This document shows positions 25,175-34,310 of a stretch of DNA of 64,000 bases, in pieces. The notes under the pieces were generated by a model. It saw nothing but the letters and a program-made list of their open reading frames with translations, ran no database searches and had not been told where the DNA came from. The position numbers and the translations under genes are program-made. Numbering within the stretch: position 1 is the first letter of the stretch; every line of letters starts with the position of its first letter. Source of the stretch: an uncultured Nitrospira sp. (lineage in GTDB: Bacteria > Nitrospirota > Nitrospiria > Nitrospirales > Nitrospiraceae); assembly GCA_902500995.1 (NCBI GenBank), contig CABVSR010000008.1:1-64000 (forward strand). Reading direction: 5' to 3'.

Positions 25175-26800
25175 CTATCCGTTAGGATGCCGCGGATCAC
25201 CGAAATGTCCGGCCGGCGCCGCTGCTGCTCTTGACGCGGAGGAGATGGTCAACAATGACGCCGTGCTGCTTGAGCCGGTCGAATCGACACCGACGGGCTG
25301 CGCGTTCATGGCCGGTTCCTGGATATGACCGAAGGCCCCGTCTCCCAGGCTGATGAGTTGTTCCTGCGATGCGTTCCCGGGACCGGTGAAGAGCTTTTTC
25401 GAAAGGAGGCGCGCCACACGCACCAGCATGAGCGAACCCCCGATGACTCCGTGTTTTTGCAGCATGGGAATCCAGCGCCAGGGGGCGGAATAGATGCTCA
25501 CAAATCCTTCGTTCTGGAGGTCGATCAGGTCATGCGGCGTCAGATCCCCAACCGTGGTGACGGCCGATCCATACCGCCGGTACTCGGAGAAATCCTGCGT
25601 CATCAGGCGGACACCCTTCTCTCCCTTCACCGCGAGTTTATGAAATTCAGTCCCGGGATAAGGCACCGCGATGGCGAAATTTGCTTGTTTGACTTCTCTG
25701 GCTTGCCGTAAGAATTTCAATGTCGCCCGCACCGTCTCCCGGGTCTCCCCCGGCAACCCGATCATCACCGAGTTCAAGGCCTCGACTCCGTACTTGTTAC
25801 AGATGCCATTCGCCTTCACGTAGTGCTCCAGCGGGACCTGTTTCTTCATCGTCTTCCGTATTTCGGGGTCGACGGTTTCAAGTCCGAACGACAGACGGAT
25901 GAGGCCGCTTTTCACCAACCGGGCAATCACCTCTTCTTCGACCAGATTCGCCCTGGTGCTCCCTTCGAATGTAATCTGTAACCCTTCCTGATCGATGAGG
26001 TCGCAGATCTCCAGAATGTGGTCTTTCCAGAGCGTCATCACATCATCGACGATATAAAAGTGCCGGGTGCCAAAGATCTCCACGACCTGCTTCATTTCAT
26101 TGACGACCGATCGCGGAGAGCGCACGCGCATCTCCGTGGTCTTCAACGCCTCCGACGCGCAGAAGATACATTTCCAGGGGCAGCCGCGCATGGTTTGGAT
26201 TGAGGTGAACGGGAGACGTCCGCGCAGCGTGCCGAGTTTGTACCGGGACATCGGCAGCCGGTGCCGCGCTGGAACAGGCAGGGCGTCGAGATCGGTGATG
26301 TCGGCCGGCCGGCCGGTCGAAACGAGGGTACCGTTCTGCCGATACAAGATCCCGGGGACCGCTGAGAGGTCCCTGCCCTGTTCATAGGCATTCAGGAATT
26401 GCGGCCATGATTCCTCCGCCTCTCCGATGAAGGCATAGTCGAAACAGCCCAGCAGCGCCTGCTCCTTCATAATAGTGATATGGGGGCCACCTACGGCGAT
26501 GGGAATCTTCGGCGCGAGTCGCTTGATGCCTTCCGCCACGGTTTTGCTCAAATGAAAAAACGGGCTCGTCGCCGTAAAGCCGATGAGATCCGGCTTCATC
26601 GCAACCGCCCGCTGCACCATGTCATCCAATGGAACCTGCTCGGATTCGCCGTCGAGGATCGTGACCTTGTGACCGTGGCGTTCGGCAATAGCGGCCAGCA
26701 GCGCGAGGTTCAGCGGGGGCCAGGTCGAATTCCGGCGGGCAAAATGGCCGAACAGCCCGTACGCCCCCGTCCATGTGGGATACAGCAACAAGACGTTCAT
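25175..26800 (-). CDS. B12-binding-domain radical SAM protein
   Basis: 541 residues. An N-terminal cobalamin-binding-type domain (MNVLLLYPTWTG, then GFTATSPFF and VGGPHITI) is followed by a radical SAM domain with the cluster motif CPWKCIFC (CxxxCxxC), and a C-terminal Ser/Ala-rich tail of about 50 residues. Members of this broad class methylate unreactive carbons or carry out other radical steps; a sugar C-methylation is possible here but unproven. The cobalamin domain has no obvious DxHxxG, so B12 may bind base-off in another way or not at all. ATG 26800 follows GAGGTGATGT. It lies directly upstream of the giant transferase gene. Confidence 0.87.
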   Translation of the reverse strand: MNVLLLYPTWTGAYGLFGHFARRNSTWPPLNLALLAAIAERHGHKVTILDGESEQVPLDDMVQRAVAMKPDLIGFTATSPFFHLSKTVAEGIKRLAPKIPIAVGGPHITIMKEQALLGCFDYAFIGEAEESWPQFLNAYEQGRDLSAVPGILYRQNGTLVSTGRPADITDLDALPVPARHRLPMSRYKLGTLRGRLPFTSIQTMRGCPWKCIFCASEALKTTEMRVRSPRSVVNEMKQVVEIFGTRHFYIVDDVMTLWKDHILEICDLIDQEGLQITFEGSTRANLVEEEVIARLVKSGLIRLSFGLETVDPEIRKTMKKQVPLEHYVKANGICNKYGVEALNSVMIGLPGETRETVRATLKFLRQAREVKQANFAIAVPYPGTEFHKLAVKGEKGVRLMTQDFSEYRRYGSAVTTVGDLTPHDLIDLQNEGFVSIYSAPWRWIPMLQKHGVIGGSLMLVRVARLLSKKLFTGPGNASQEQLISLGDGAFGHIQEPAMNAQPVGVDSTGSSSTASLLTISSASRAAAAPAGHFGDPRHPNG

Positions 26801-26872
26801 ACATCACCTCATCTGAACGACAGCAGACCCATTCTCACTCAACCCTGCCGGCACATCATGGCGATCCGGCCA

Positions 26873-28711
26873 TTACGGCTGCGACTGATCCGTCCGGCGC
26901 ACCACGTCGGGGTATTCGGGATTCATCCACCCCTCGGCCGGTTCGATCACCATGTTGGCGCGGAACTCTTCGCGGGGCAGGTACGGATACATATCTTCAA
27001 TGGGTGTCTTCCAGCCGAAGATCCTCGGCTCATAGGTGTGGAACTCGTGCATGTCCACATCGCAGACGACCGGGCCGTCGAATGCCAGGACCTCGTCGAT
27101 TTTGGCATCCATCTCCGCATGGTTCGCGATGGCGACGGTCTTGATGCCGTAGGCCTGGACGATCTTGAGAAAATCCGGCGGATGGTAGCCTTTCGGCCCA
27201 CAGGCTTCGGCGCGGCCTTGAAAATTCGTTTCTTGATAGGCCTTGGTGATGCCGTAGATGTGATTGTTCAAAATGAACGTTTTGACTTTCACGCCATAGT
27301 TCACGAAGGTCTGCAGTTCCTGGGGATTCATGTTGAAGCCGCCGTCGCCGATGGTGCAGACCACCTGCCGCGCAGAATCGGCAAACCAGGCGCCCATCGC
27401 GCCGGCGAAGGAGAACCCCATGGGAGAATTGCCGTTGTTGGTGAGATTACGCTGGCCGTACTTCGTTTCGAAGGCATGGTTGCTGACGACGATGTTCCCG
27501 CCGCAGTCGCCCACGAGGATATCCGTCGCGCCCATTTTCTCGGATAAGCGCCGCATGAACGCATAGGGATGCACGCGCTCGCGTTGCGCAAAAAACTCGG
27601 GACGCACCGGATCGTACCGCCGCTTCCATTCCATGACCCTGGCCGTCCAGGCTGAGAAATCCGGCAAGGGTTTGCTGCGGCGATCGAGCGCCATCAACAG
27701 GCGTTGTGTAAAAACCTTGGCGTCGCAGAGGATGTTCACGTCAAAGGGCACCTGCTGGAACTTCCGCTGCACCATGGCCGGATCGATCTCAACGAGGTAT
27801 TTTCTGGCCTGCCGAGCGAAACTCTGCACGTTGCCGCCGGTGATACGGCCCGAGATGCGGCTGCCGATGGACAAGAGCAGATCGCTGTTCTGAATACCGA
27901 AGTTGCGGCCAGCGCCCCCGTAGGTCCCTACCCGCCCGCCATAGTTTTCATAGTCGGAGCTGATCACATCCAGCGCATTCCAGGTCGGAAAACAGGGGAT
28001 GTTCAATCTGCGTCCCAGGGCGCGCACCTCGTCCTGGGCATCAGCCAGGCGCACGCCTCCTCCCACCAGAATCACCGGGCGTTCCGCCTGTTGGAGGTCG
28101 CTGATCAAACGGGCAATCTGCTGGTCTACGACCGTGAGGTCGAAGCTCACGGCCGCAGGCGGGTCAAATCCCATCAATTGCTTGGCATCCACCATGGCCT
28201 TTTGCACGTTCAGCGGAATATCCAGCAACACCGGTCCTGGCCGACCCTCCTGGCACATCCAGAGGGCTTTTTCGAGTTCAAAACGCACGTCATCGGGATT
28301 CGCGATCATCTTGGCGTATTTCGTCACCGGCGCCGCCATCGCCACGATATCCGTCTCCTGGAATCCGATCTGGCGAATCGATGGATCGGGGCGTAAGAAG
28401 CGCGAATTGATCTGCCCGGTGAGAAAGATGCAAGGAATCGAGTCGTAGAAACAGTTCCCCATCGAGGTCAGCAAATTCATCCCGCCCGGCCCGCTGGTCG
28501 CGATCGCCACACCGGGGATGCCCTTGACCTTGGCATATCCTTCAGCGGCGAATCCGCCGGCCTGCTCATGCATGACCGCGACATATTCGGTAGACGCGGT
28601 CCTGGTAAAGGCATCAATCAAGTCACCGTTGGCGGCGCCGTACACGACGAACATCTTGTCGATACCCCGGTCGGCCAAGGTGTTGATGATGTAGTCCGCA
28701 ACCTTGATCAT
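26873..28711 (-). CDS. Thiamine-diphosphate enzyme of the acetolactate synthase family
   Basis: 612 residues. The catalytic Glu49 lies in HEQAGG; the N-terminal pyrimidine domain continues with IATSGPGGMNLLTSMGN. The central domain follows. The C-terminal ThDP domain has GDGGFNMNPQE, with NN about 27 residues later (about 455-482), the cofactor signature. The family decarboxylates 2-keto acids and can add the two-carbon unit to an acceptor. In this sugar island a YerE-like reaction (pyruvate-derived branch added to a keto sugar) is more plausible than amino-acid synthesis, since no small regulatory subunit or ilvC is adjacent. ATG 28711 follows AAAGGAGC. Confidence 0.88.
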   Translation of the reverse strand: MIKVADYIINTLADRGIDKMFVVYGAANGDLIDAFTRTASTEYVAVMHEQAGGFAAEGYAKVKGIPGVAIATSGPGGMNLLTSMGNCFYDSIPCIFLTGQINSRFLRPDPSIRQIGFQETDIVAMAAPVTKYAKMIANPDDVRFELEKALWMCQEGRPGPVLLDIPLNVQKAMVDAKQLMGFDPPAAVSFDLTVVDQQIARLISDLQQAERPVILVGGGVRLADAQDEVRALGRRLNIPCFPTWNALDVISSDYENYGGRVGTYGGAGRNFGIQNSDLLLSIGSRISGRITGGNVQSFARQARKYLVEIDPAMVQRKFQQVPFDVNILCDAKVFTQRLLMALDRRSKPLPDFSAWTARVMEWKRRYDPVRPEFFAQRERVHPYAFMRRLSEKMGATDILVGDCGGNIVVSNHAFETKYGQRNLTNNGNSPMGFSFAGAMGAWFADSARQVVCTIGDGGFNMNPQELQTFVNYGVKVKTFILNNHIYGITKAYQETNFQGRAEACGPKGYHPPDFLKIVQAYGIKTVAIANHAEMDAKIDEVLAFDGPVVCDVDMHEFHTYEPRIFGWKTPIEDMYPYLPREEFRANMVIEPAEGWMNPEYPDVVRRTDQSQP

Positions 28712-28736
28712 GGATGCTCCTTTCCCTGCGTGCGTG

Positions 28737-30245
28737 CTAGGCCGCTCGATCGGCCGCCCGATCGTGATGGCGGCGGCGCACTTGATGCCGGCACATCTCC
28801 GCAACATGAGCGACGACGCGCGGGCCGAACGTACGTTGCAACAGGCTCACATACTCTGAGTGACCGAAGTATTCGAGGAAGGCGCGATCGCGAAAATCCA
28901 GGACCTGCGTGGCGGTCAGGCTGTCGGTCGGCAGAGGGAGACAGTCGTAGGCATGTTGCGAATAGCCGATCCATCCCGGGCCGCCTGGATCGTCCGGCAA
29001 CGCCCATTGCTTCTGTTTGGCCAGGCTGTACAACGCGGAGCCGGGATAGGCCATGGCACAGTAGAAGTTGGCCCATTCGGTATTGAGAGTACGGGCCAGA
29101 TCCAAAGTCGCGCGCATGCTCTCCATCGTGTCGTCCGGGAGGCCAAAAATATAGTTGGCGGCCACATGAATCCCGTGGGCGCGGATGCGCGCCACCGTGG
29201 CGACGATCTCGCGCTCACCGAACCGGCCCTTTTCGACGCCGTCGCGCACATGCTGGCTGCCTGATTCGATGCCGAGCCCCAGCCACCTAAATCCGGCGCG
29301 CGCCAGTTTCTCCAGGACTTCATCCGGCACCGTATCCACGCGGGCATAGGCCCAGATGTTCAAGCGATAGCCCCGTTCGATGATCCGGTCGCATATGCCG
29401 ATCACATGCCGACGGTTCAAGACGAACATCTCGTCCGGAATCTTGATGTTCGACACACCGTAGTCGCGCACCAGTCGGTCGATCTGGCCGATGACATTGT
29501 CGGGGCTCCAGACGCGCAACATCGGCGTGCCAAACGGCGCGTTGATGCAGCAAAAGGAGCAGATAAACGGGCATCCCAGGCTGGTCTGCAACGAGGCGTA
29601 GGGAGTTCTCGCCTCCGGGTTTTCGAAACAATGCCAATTGTGCGCGCGATACCGGCTCATATCGAGCAGATCCCAGGCTTGGCCAGGCAGGTCCCGATCG
29701 AGATTCGTCAACAGCGGCGCCGGCGCATTGCCGACCGGATTGCCATCCTCCATGTGCCACAACCCCGGCACCTCGCGCAGCGAATGTTGCGGGGCTCGCA
29801 GGGCGACCAGCAGGCCGTGAATGGTGGCCGGCCCCTCTCCCTGACAGACATAGGTATAGGGCTCCTCCAGCAGCGTGCGTTTCGGCAAGGCGGAGGAATG
29901 AGTGCCCATCACGAGCGTCGGGATGTCGGCGATGGTATTGAGAATCTCGCAGACCTTCCGGCCGGCGGGCATGCATTGCGTGGAGGCAGATGGTTGTTGC
30001 CCGTAAATGACAAAGACGGCCAGCCGCGGCGCGATGGCGGCGATCTGCTCTGCCGTCTCTTGATGAGTCAGACCCTGAGCCTCCGCGTCTAGGATCGCCA
30101 CAGAGCAACTCTGTTGCCGGAGATAGGTGGCAATCAATCCGGACCATACCGGCGGCTCAATGGCGGCGAAGTCGCGGCTCAGTTCCTGGTAGACCTGGAC
30201 GCGGCTGGGAGGCGTCACGAGTAAGACGTCAAGCGGCTTGGACAC
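28737..30245 (-). CDS. Second B12-binding-domain radical SAM protein
   Basis: 502 residues from GTG 30245 (SKPLDVLLVTPPSRVQVY), which follows GGGAGGGTGCC; the upstream frame lacks a ribosome site. The N-terminal Rossmann-like domain carries LVMGTHSSALP; the radical SAM motif is CPFICSFCC; a C-terminal helical part is rich in His and Arg. It overlaps the aminotransferase gene by 17 bp. It shares domain order with the radical SAM protein at 25175-26800 but is clearly divergent, so the two probably act on different substrates. Confidence 0.87.
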   Translation of the reverse strand: MSKPLDVLLVTPPSRVQVYQELSRDFAAIEPPVWSGLIATYLRQQSCSVAILDAEAQGLTHQETAEQIAAIAPRLAVFVIYGQQPSASTQCMPAGRKVCEILNTIADIPTLVMGTHSSALPKRTLLEEPYTYVCQGEGPATIHGLLVALRAPQHSLREVPGLWHMEDGNPVGNAPAPLLTNLDRDLPGQAWDLLDMSRYRAHNWHCFENPEARTPYASLQTSLGCPFICSFCCINAPFGTPMLRVWSPDNVIGQIDRLVRDYGVSNIKIPDEMFVLNRRHVIGICDRIIERGYRLNIWAYARVDTVPDEVLEKLARAGFRWLGLGIESGSQHVRDGVEKGRFGEREIVATVARIRAHGIHVAANYIFGLPDDTMESMRATLDLARTLNTEWANFYCAMAYPGSALYSLAKQKQWALPDDPGGPGWIGYSQHAYDCLPLPTDSLTATQVLDFRDRAFLEYFGHSEYVSLLQRTFGPRVVAHVAEMCRHQVRRRHHDRAADRAA

Positions 30246-31449
30246 GGCACCCTCCCAGTTTCTGCGCAAAGGCGATCGTGCGCGACACCCCTTCCAGGAC
30301 ATCTTCTTCGTGTCCGCATAGGGCCAGTCTGACATGTGTGGCGTAGGTGTCGCCGAAGCAGCGTCCTGGAGTGACCGCCGTCTGTGCTTCCTCCAGCAGC
30401 CGCCGGCAAAACGTCATCTCGTCGAGGCCGGTCTCCGTAATATCCACAAAGAGATAAAAGCCGGCTTCCGGCTTGTGACAGCGCAGGATTCCAGAGCGGG
30501 CGATGCGGTCGTAGCAGGTTCCGATAAGGCGGCGGTTGCGAGCGCACACCTCGTCGGCATAGGCGTCCAGCACGGACAGCCCCGCGAGGCAACCGGCCTG
30601 GGTAAAACCGGGCAGACAGGAGTAGAGCGTGGAATTGGACAGGGCCAGTTTGGCGATGACAGCCTCATGTGCCAGGGCATATCCGGTGCGGAATCCCGGA
30701 ACAGACAACACTTTGGAAAAGGACGACATCACCACTACATGTCCGGCCTGCGGGGCGGCAAGACTCACGCAAGTGCGGTCGAAGGCCAGATCGGCATAGG
30801 TTTCATCGCTGAGAAGCCAGATCCCTTCTTGTGCGCAACGTGCCACAAGTTCGTGAAGGATCTCCGCCTCATAGACGGCGCCGGTGGGATTGTTCGCATT
30901 GTTGAGGATGATCGCGCGTGGTTTGGTCGACATCGCCGCCTCGATCGCCGGCCGTGACAGGTGAAAGCCGTCGCGCGCCGGAAGCGGGACGGGAACGACC
31001 TCCACATCGAGGTGCGCGGCTGCCGCCCAATAGGAAGGGAAGGCCGGCGTGAAGAGTACGACCCGGTCCCCGGGATTGCAGGTGATATCTAAAAACTGGT
31101 GAATGAGCAGATTGGCCGGGCTGATGACCACCTGTGAGGCGGTGAAATGGTGGCCGGTACGAGAGGCGTACCGATCAGCCAACGCCGCGCGCAGTTCCTG
31201 GAGGCCGGCCATCGGGGCATAGCCGACCTGCCCGGCCTGGAGTTCCCGGATGGTCGCTTCAAGCATCGAGGCCGGAGGGGCCATACGCGGATTCCCGAGT
31301 TCAAGGTGATAGATACGGTGGCCCTGGCGCTCCAGCGCTTGCGCGCGATCCATCACGCGAAACATTTCCTGCCCGATCAGACGTTCGCCTCGAGAAGAAA
31401 AGCACGGCCGGCCCGAGCTCTGCGGCGACGGATTTCGCTGCTGCGTCAT
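30229..31449 (-). CDS. PLP aminotransferase, class I/II fold
   Basis: 406 residues of the aspartate aminotransferase fold type I. Visible: LELGNPRMAPP near the N-terminus, NNANNPTGAVY, the cofactor-contacting DETYADLAF, and the Schiff-base lysine in SSFSKVLSVPGFR. The fold is that of amino-acid rather than sugar aminotransferases, so it may supply an amino acid or keto acid to the pathway, for example to pair with the ThDP enzyme. The start overlaps the nucleotidyltransferase stop as ATGA. Confidence 0.88.
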   Translation of the reverse strand: MTQQRNPSPQSSGRPCFSSRGERLIGQEMFRVMDRAQALERQGHRIYHLELGNPRMAPPASMLEATIRELQAGQVGYAPMAGLQELRAALADRYASRTGHHFTASQVVISPANLLIHQFLDITCNPGDRVVLFTPAFPSYWAAAAHLDVEVVPVPLPARDGFHLSRPAIEAAMSTKPRAIILNNANNPTGAVYEAEILHELVARCAQEGIWLLSDETYADLAFDRTCVSLAAPQAGHVVVMSSFSKVLSVPGFRTGYALAHEAVIAKLALSNSTLYSCLPGFTQAGCLAGLSVLDAYADEVCARNRRLIGTCYDRIARSGILRCHKPEAGFYLFVDITETGLDEMTFCRRLLEEAQTAVTPGRCFGDTYATHVRLALCGHEEDVLEGVSRTIAFAQKLGGCRVQAA

Positions 31450-32210
31450 CGTGACATCGATCCTTGTCTGTGGTGAAGCGGCGCCGCCGGGAAATAGGCC
31501 GCCTCGTCTTTCCAGGTCTCACGGAAGTGCGCCAGACGTTCGGGAGTGCCGATATCGTGCAGTTGGCTGGCGGTGACGAATCCATACAACTGGTGCGTCA
31601 CGAGACGCGGAAGCAGTTCTCGCTCCAAGGACCAGGCCGGTGTCTCCGGAAACAGCTTGGTGACGGAGCGATCGAACAGGTAGATCCCTGCATTGTGATA
31701 CTTCGTCGTGCGCCTGCCGGGCTTTTCGACCATCGACAGAACGCGATCGCCCTCGCCTAATGCCACTGCGCCGGTATCCTCGCGCGTCTCAATCTGGGTC
31801 ACGGTTATGGTGGCGCCGGCACGTTTGCGCATATGGAAACGCATGAGGCGCTCAGGATCAATCTCGCAGAATGAATCGCCATTGAGCACCAGGAATGGAT
31901 TGCTGCGGACTAGGGGAATGGCGTGGGCCAACGCCCCGCCTGTGCCGAGGGGCATGGGATCGCGCACGAACAAGGCTTCGTAGGCCCCGCGATGGCGCAG
32001 GAACCAGTCTTCGATCATGTCGCCGAAATGGCCCGTGCTGAAAATGAACCGGCGCGCGCCATGTCGCAGAAAGTGTTCGACCAGCAAGGACACGAAGGGC
32101 CGCCCGTGAATCTCCGCCATCGGTTTCGGGCGGTCCGAAACGACGGATTGCAGGCGGGTGCCGAATCCCCCGCACAGGATGATCACATCACAATCGGCGA
32201 ACTGCCCCAT
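31446..32210 (-). CDS. Sugar-1-phosphate nucleotidyltransferase (HddC-like)
   Basis: 254 residues beginning MGQFADCDVIILCGGFGTRL, the nucleotide-binding signature, with RPKPM, NGDSF (metal site) and VEKPGRR. It activates a sugar 1-phosphate with an NTP. Directly following a GHMP sugar kinase, the pair mirrors HddA/HddC of GDP-heptose synthesis (D-glycero-D-manno-heptose 1-phosphate guanylyltransferase), so a GDP-heptose-type product is the leading guess. The start codon overlaps the kinase stop (TGATG). Confidence 0.86.
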   Translation of the reverse strand: MGQFADCDVIILCGGFGTRLQSVVSDRPKPMAEIHGRPFVSLLVEHFLRHGARRFIFSTGHFGDMIEDWFLRHRGAYEALFVRDPMPLGTGGALAHAIPLVRSNPFLVLNGDSFCEIDPERLMRFHMRKRAGATITVTQIETREDTGAVALGEGDRVLSMVEKPGRRTTKYHNAGIYLFDRSVTKLFPETPAWSLERELLPRLVTHQLYGFVTASQLHDIGTPERLAHFRETWKDEAAYFPAAPLHHRQGSMSR

Positions 32211-33280
32211 CAGGCGGCCTTTCCGATCAGCGCCGCCTTCAGCCGGGCCGCGGTCTGGGCGGAGCTCTGCGCCCACACGTCATCCAGCATCAGCTGATCC
32301 TCCTGGTAAAACACGATATGCGTGCCCAAGCCCTCGAACCTGAACGGTACTTGGAGCAAACCCGGCAGCGCCAGGCGAATCCGTTCATGATCTTCCGGCC
32401 GGGCGAAGAGCAACATGAAGCCGCCGCCGCCGGCCCCGAGCAGTTTTCCTCCGAGCGCGCCCGCCTCCCTGGCTGCCGCGTAGATCGCATCGATGGCCGG
32501 CGTGGTGATGCGCGAGGTCAGGCGCCGTTTGAGCATCCAGGCTTCATGCAGCAGGGCGCCGAAGTCGGCCAGGTCGCGCTCACCGGTCAGGATCGCCATC
32601 CCCTCCTCGACCATCTGCAACATGGTGGAGAGTTCCCGCTGCCGGTGTTTGGTGCGATCGATCTGTTCGCGGGCCACTTCAGACGCGATGCGGGAGAAGC
32701 CCGTGAAATAGAGTTGCAGGTGACTCTGGAACGACGCCAGACGATCCGGGCGCATGATGATCGGGGTATAACCGATGTCGCCATTCGGGAAAAACGTGGC
32801 TTTGCACAAGCCGCCGTGGGCAGCGAGAACCTGATCCTGACAGCCCACGGCCTCACCGAGCACGTCTTGCTCGACATGAATCGCGGCCTGGGCCAACTGC
32901 GCTTTGCTCGGCATGACGTGCTGCAGCGCGTACAGGGTGTGCAACAATCCGACGGTAAAGGAGGAGCTGGAACCCAATCCCGTTCGCGCGGGAAGGTCCC
33001 CGTCATGGTGGATTTCGAGGCCCTCATCGATATTGAGGTATTTCAGCACCCCGCGGACGGCAGGGTGCTCGATCTCCTCGTTCTGTTTCACCAGTTCGAT
33101 ACGCGAATAGGCGATGCGCGTGCGATGTTCGAAGAAAGGCGGTAGTTGCCGGCAGCTGATATAGCAATACTTGTCGATGGTGGTAGCCAACACCGCGCCG
33201 CCATGTTCACGGAACCAGACGGGATAGTCGGTGCCGCCGCCGAAGAAGGAGATTCGAAACGGCGTTCTGCTGATGATCAT
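32210..33280 (-). CDS. GHMP-family sugar kinase (HddA-like)
   Basis: 356 residues. N-terminal FGGGTDYPVW and the ATP-binding motif RTGLGSSSSFTVGLL identify the GHMP kinase family; GGKLLGAGGGGFMLLF is the conserved C-terminal motif. The whole protein resembles D-glycero-D-manno-heptose 7-phosphate kinases (HddA/HldA analogues of GDP-heptose pathways) and LmbP-type kinases. ATG 33280 follows GGGGAGGCG. A sedoheptulose isomerase (GmhA) and phosphatase (GmhB), needed for a full heptose route, are not in the window. Confidence 0.87.
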   Translation of the reverse strand: MIISRTPFRISFFGGGTDYPVWFREHGGAVLATTIDKYCYISCRQLPPFFEHRTRIAYSRIELVKQNEEIEHPAVRGVLKYLNIDEGLEIHHDGDLPARTGLGSSSSFTVGLLHTLYALQHVMPSKAQLAQAAIHVEQDVLGEAVGCQDQVLAAHGGLCKATFFPNGDIGYTPIIMRPDRLASFQSHLQLYFTGFSRIASEVAREQIDRTKHRQRELSTMLQMVEEGMAILTGERDLADFGALLHEAWMLKRRLTSRITTPAIDAIYAAAREAGALGGKLLGAGGGGFMLLFARPEDHERIRLALPGLLQVPFRFEGLGTHIVFYQEDQLMLDDVWAQSSAQTAARLKAALIGKAA

Positions 33281-33310
33281 CGTCGCCTCCCCTCTCCGTC
33301 CATACCGGCA

Positions 33311-34258
33311 TCACACATTGGCGTACTGTCCGGCTTTGACGATCGTGTAGCACTTGATCAGCTCGCGGATGCCACGCTCCAGCGACCATTCCGGCTTAAA
33401 CCCGGTGGCCAGTAGACGCTGGTTCGAGACGATGTAATCGCGTTTGTCGGGATCCTCGCCGATCGGCGCTTCGAACGCCACGAACTGCGGAAGCACCCGC
33501 TGGATCTCGCGGCAGAGTTCGAGTTTCGACAGGTTGGCGTCGTCCAGCCCCACGTTATAGGGCCGGTCTTTCATGTCTTCAAAGTGATCGATGGCGTGGA
33601 GGAAGGTCCGGACGACATCCCGGATATGGATGTAGTTCCGCTTGCAGTGCCCTTCAAAGACCACGACGGCTCGATCCTGCACGGCGCGCCAGACGAAATC
33701 GTTCACCAGCAAATCCATGCGCATCCTGGGCGACACCCCGAACACCGTCGCCAGACGCAGCGTGATGGCATTGCCACGATCCAGGACGACGCGTTCCGCC
33801 TTGACCTTCGTTTCTCCGTAGAGACTGATAGGCCGAAGCGGCGAGTCTTCGGTGCAGGGCACACCCGGTTGGCCGATGCCATACCCGCTGTTGGTGACCG
33901 GGAAAATCATTCGCTGGCGCGGCGACGACAGTTTGCAGAGGAGTTGGACGGCTTCGAAATTCACCGTATAGGCCCCGACACGATCCCGATCGCAAAGCGG
34001 CGCGCCCACCAAGGCAGCGAGGGGGATAATGATGTCGGCCTTGCGCAGCAGGTCTGTCAGCAGCCGTTCATCCCGGCAGTCTCCGCGCAGGACCTGAAAC
34101 TGCTCTTCGGCGCAACAATCCATCAAGCTGTTTTGCCGGTAGAGGAAGTTGTCGAGGACCGTCACCGCGTATCCACGGTCAAGCAAGTGCCTGCTCAAGA
34201 CGGATCCGAGGTATCCGGCGCCTCCGGTGATGAGCACCTGTGTTGAACTCTTCGCCAT
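33311..34258 (-). CDS. NAD-dependent nucleotide-sugar epimerase/dehydratase
   Basis: 315 residues of the extended short-chain dehydrogenase family. The Rossmann motif is ITGGAGYLGS, and the catalytic Tyr/Lys pair is seen in SLYGETK (YxxxK). Substrate is unknown; by context it acts on the activated sugar made by the kinase-nucleotidyltransferase pair and could yield the 4-keto intermediate that the DegT-fold enzyme needs. ATG 34258 follows GGAGCTCG at a long spacing; the open frame upstream lacks the fold. Confidence 0.87.
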   Translation of the reverse strand: MAKSSTQVLITGGAGYLGSVLSRHLLDRGYAVTVLDNFLYRQNSLMDCCAEEQFQVLRGDCRDERLLTDLLRKADIIIPLAALVGAPLCDRDRVGAYTVNFEAVQLLCKLSSPRQRMIFPVTNSGYGIGQPGVPCTEDSPLRPISLYGETKVKAERVVLDRGNAITLRLATVFGVSPRMRMDLLVNDFVWRAVQDRAVVVFEGHCKRNYIHIRDVVRTFLHAIDHFEDMKDRPYNVGLDDANLSKLELCREIQRVLPQFVAFEAPIGEDPDKRDYIVSNQRLLATGFKPEWSLERGIRELIKCYTIVKAGQYANV

Positions 34259-34310
34259 GGTCAAACGAGCTCCTTCTGGCTGAGCCGAGCGTACTGTCCG
34301 ACTCCCCTCT

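Noticed and set aside
26480-27547. 355-codon plus-strand open frame opposite the radical SAM and ThDP genes
   Set aside because: It spans two recognised genes on the other strand and has an unnatural composition; an antisense artefact.
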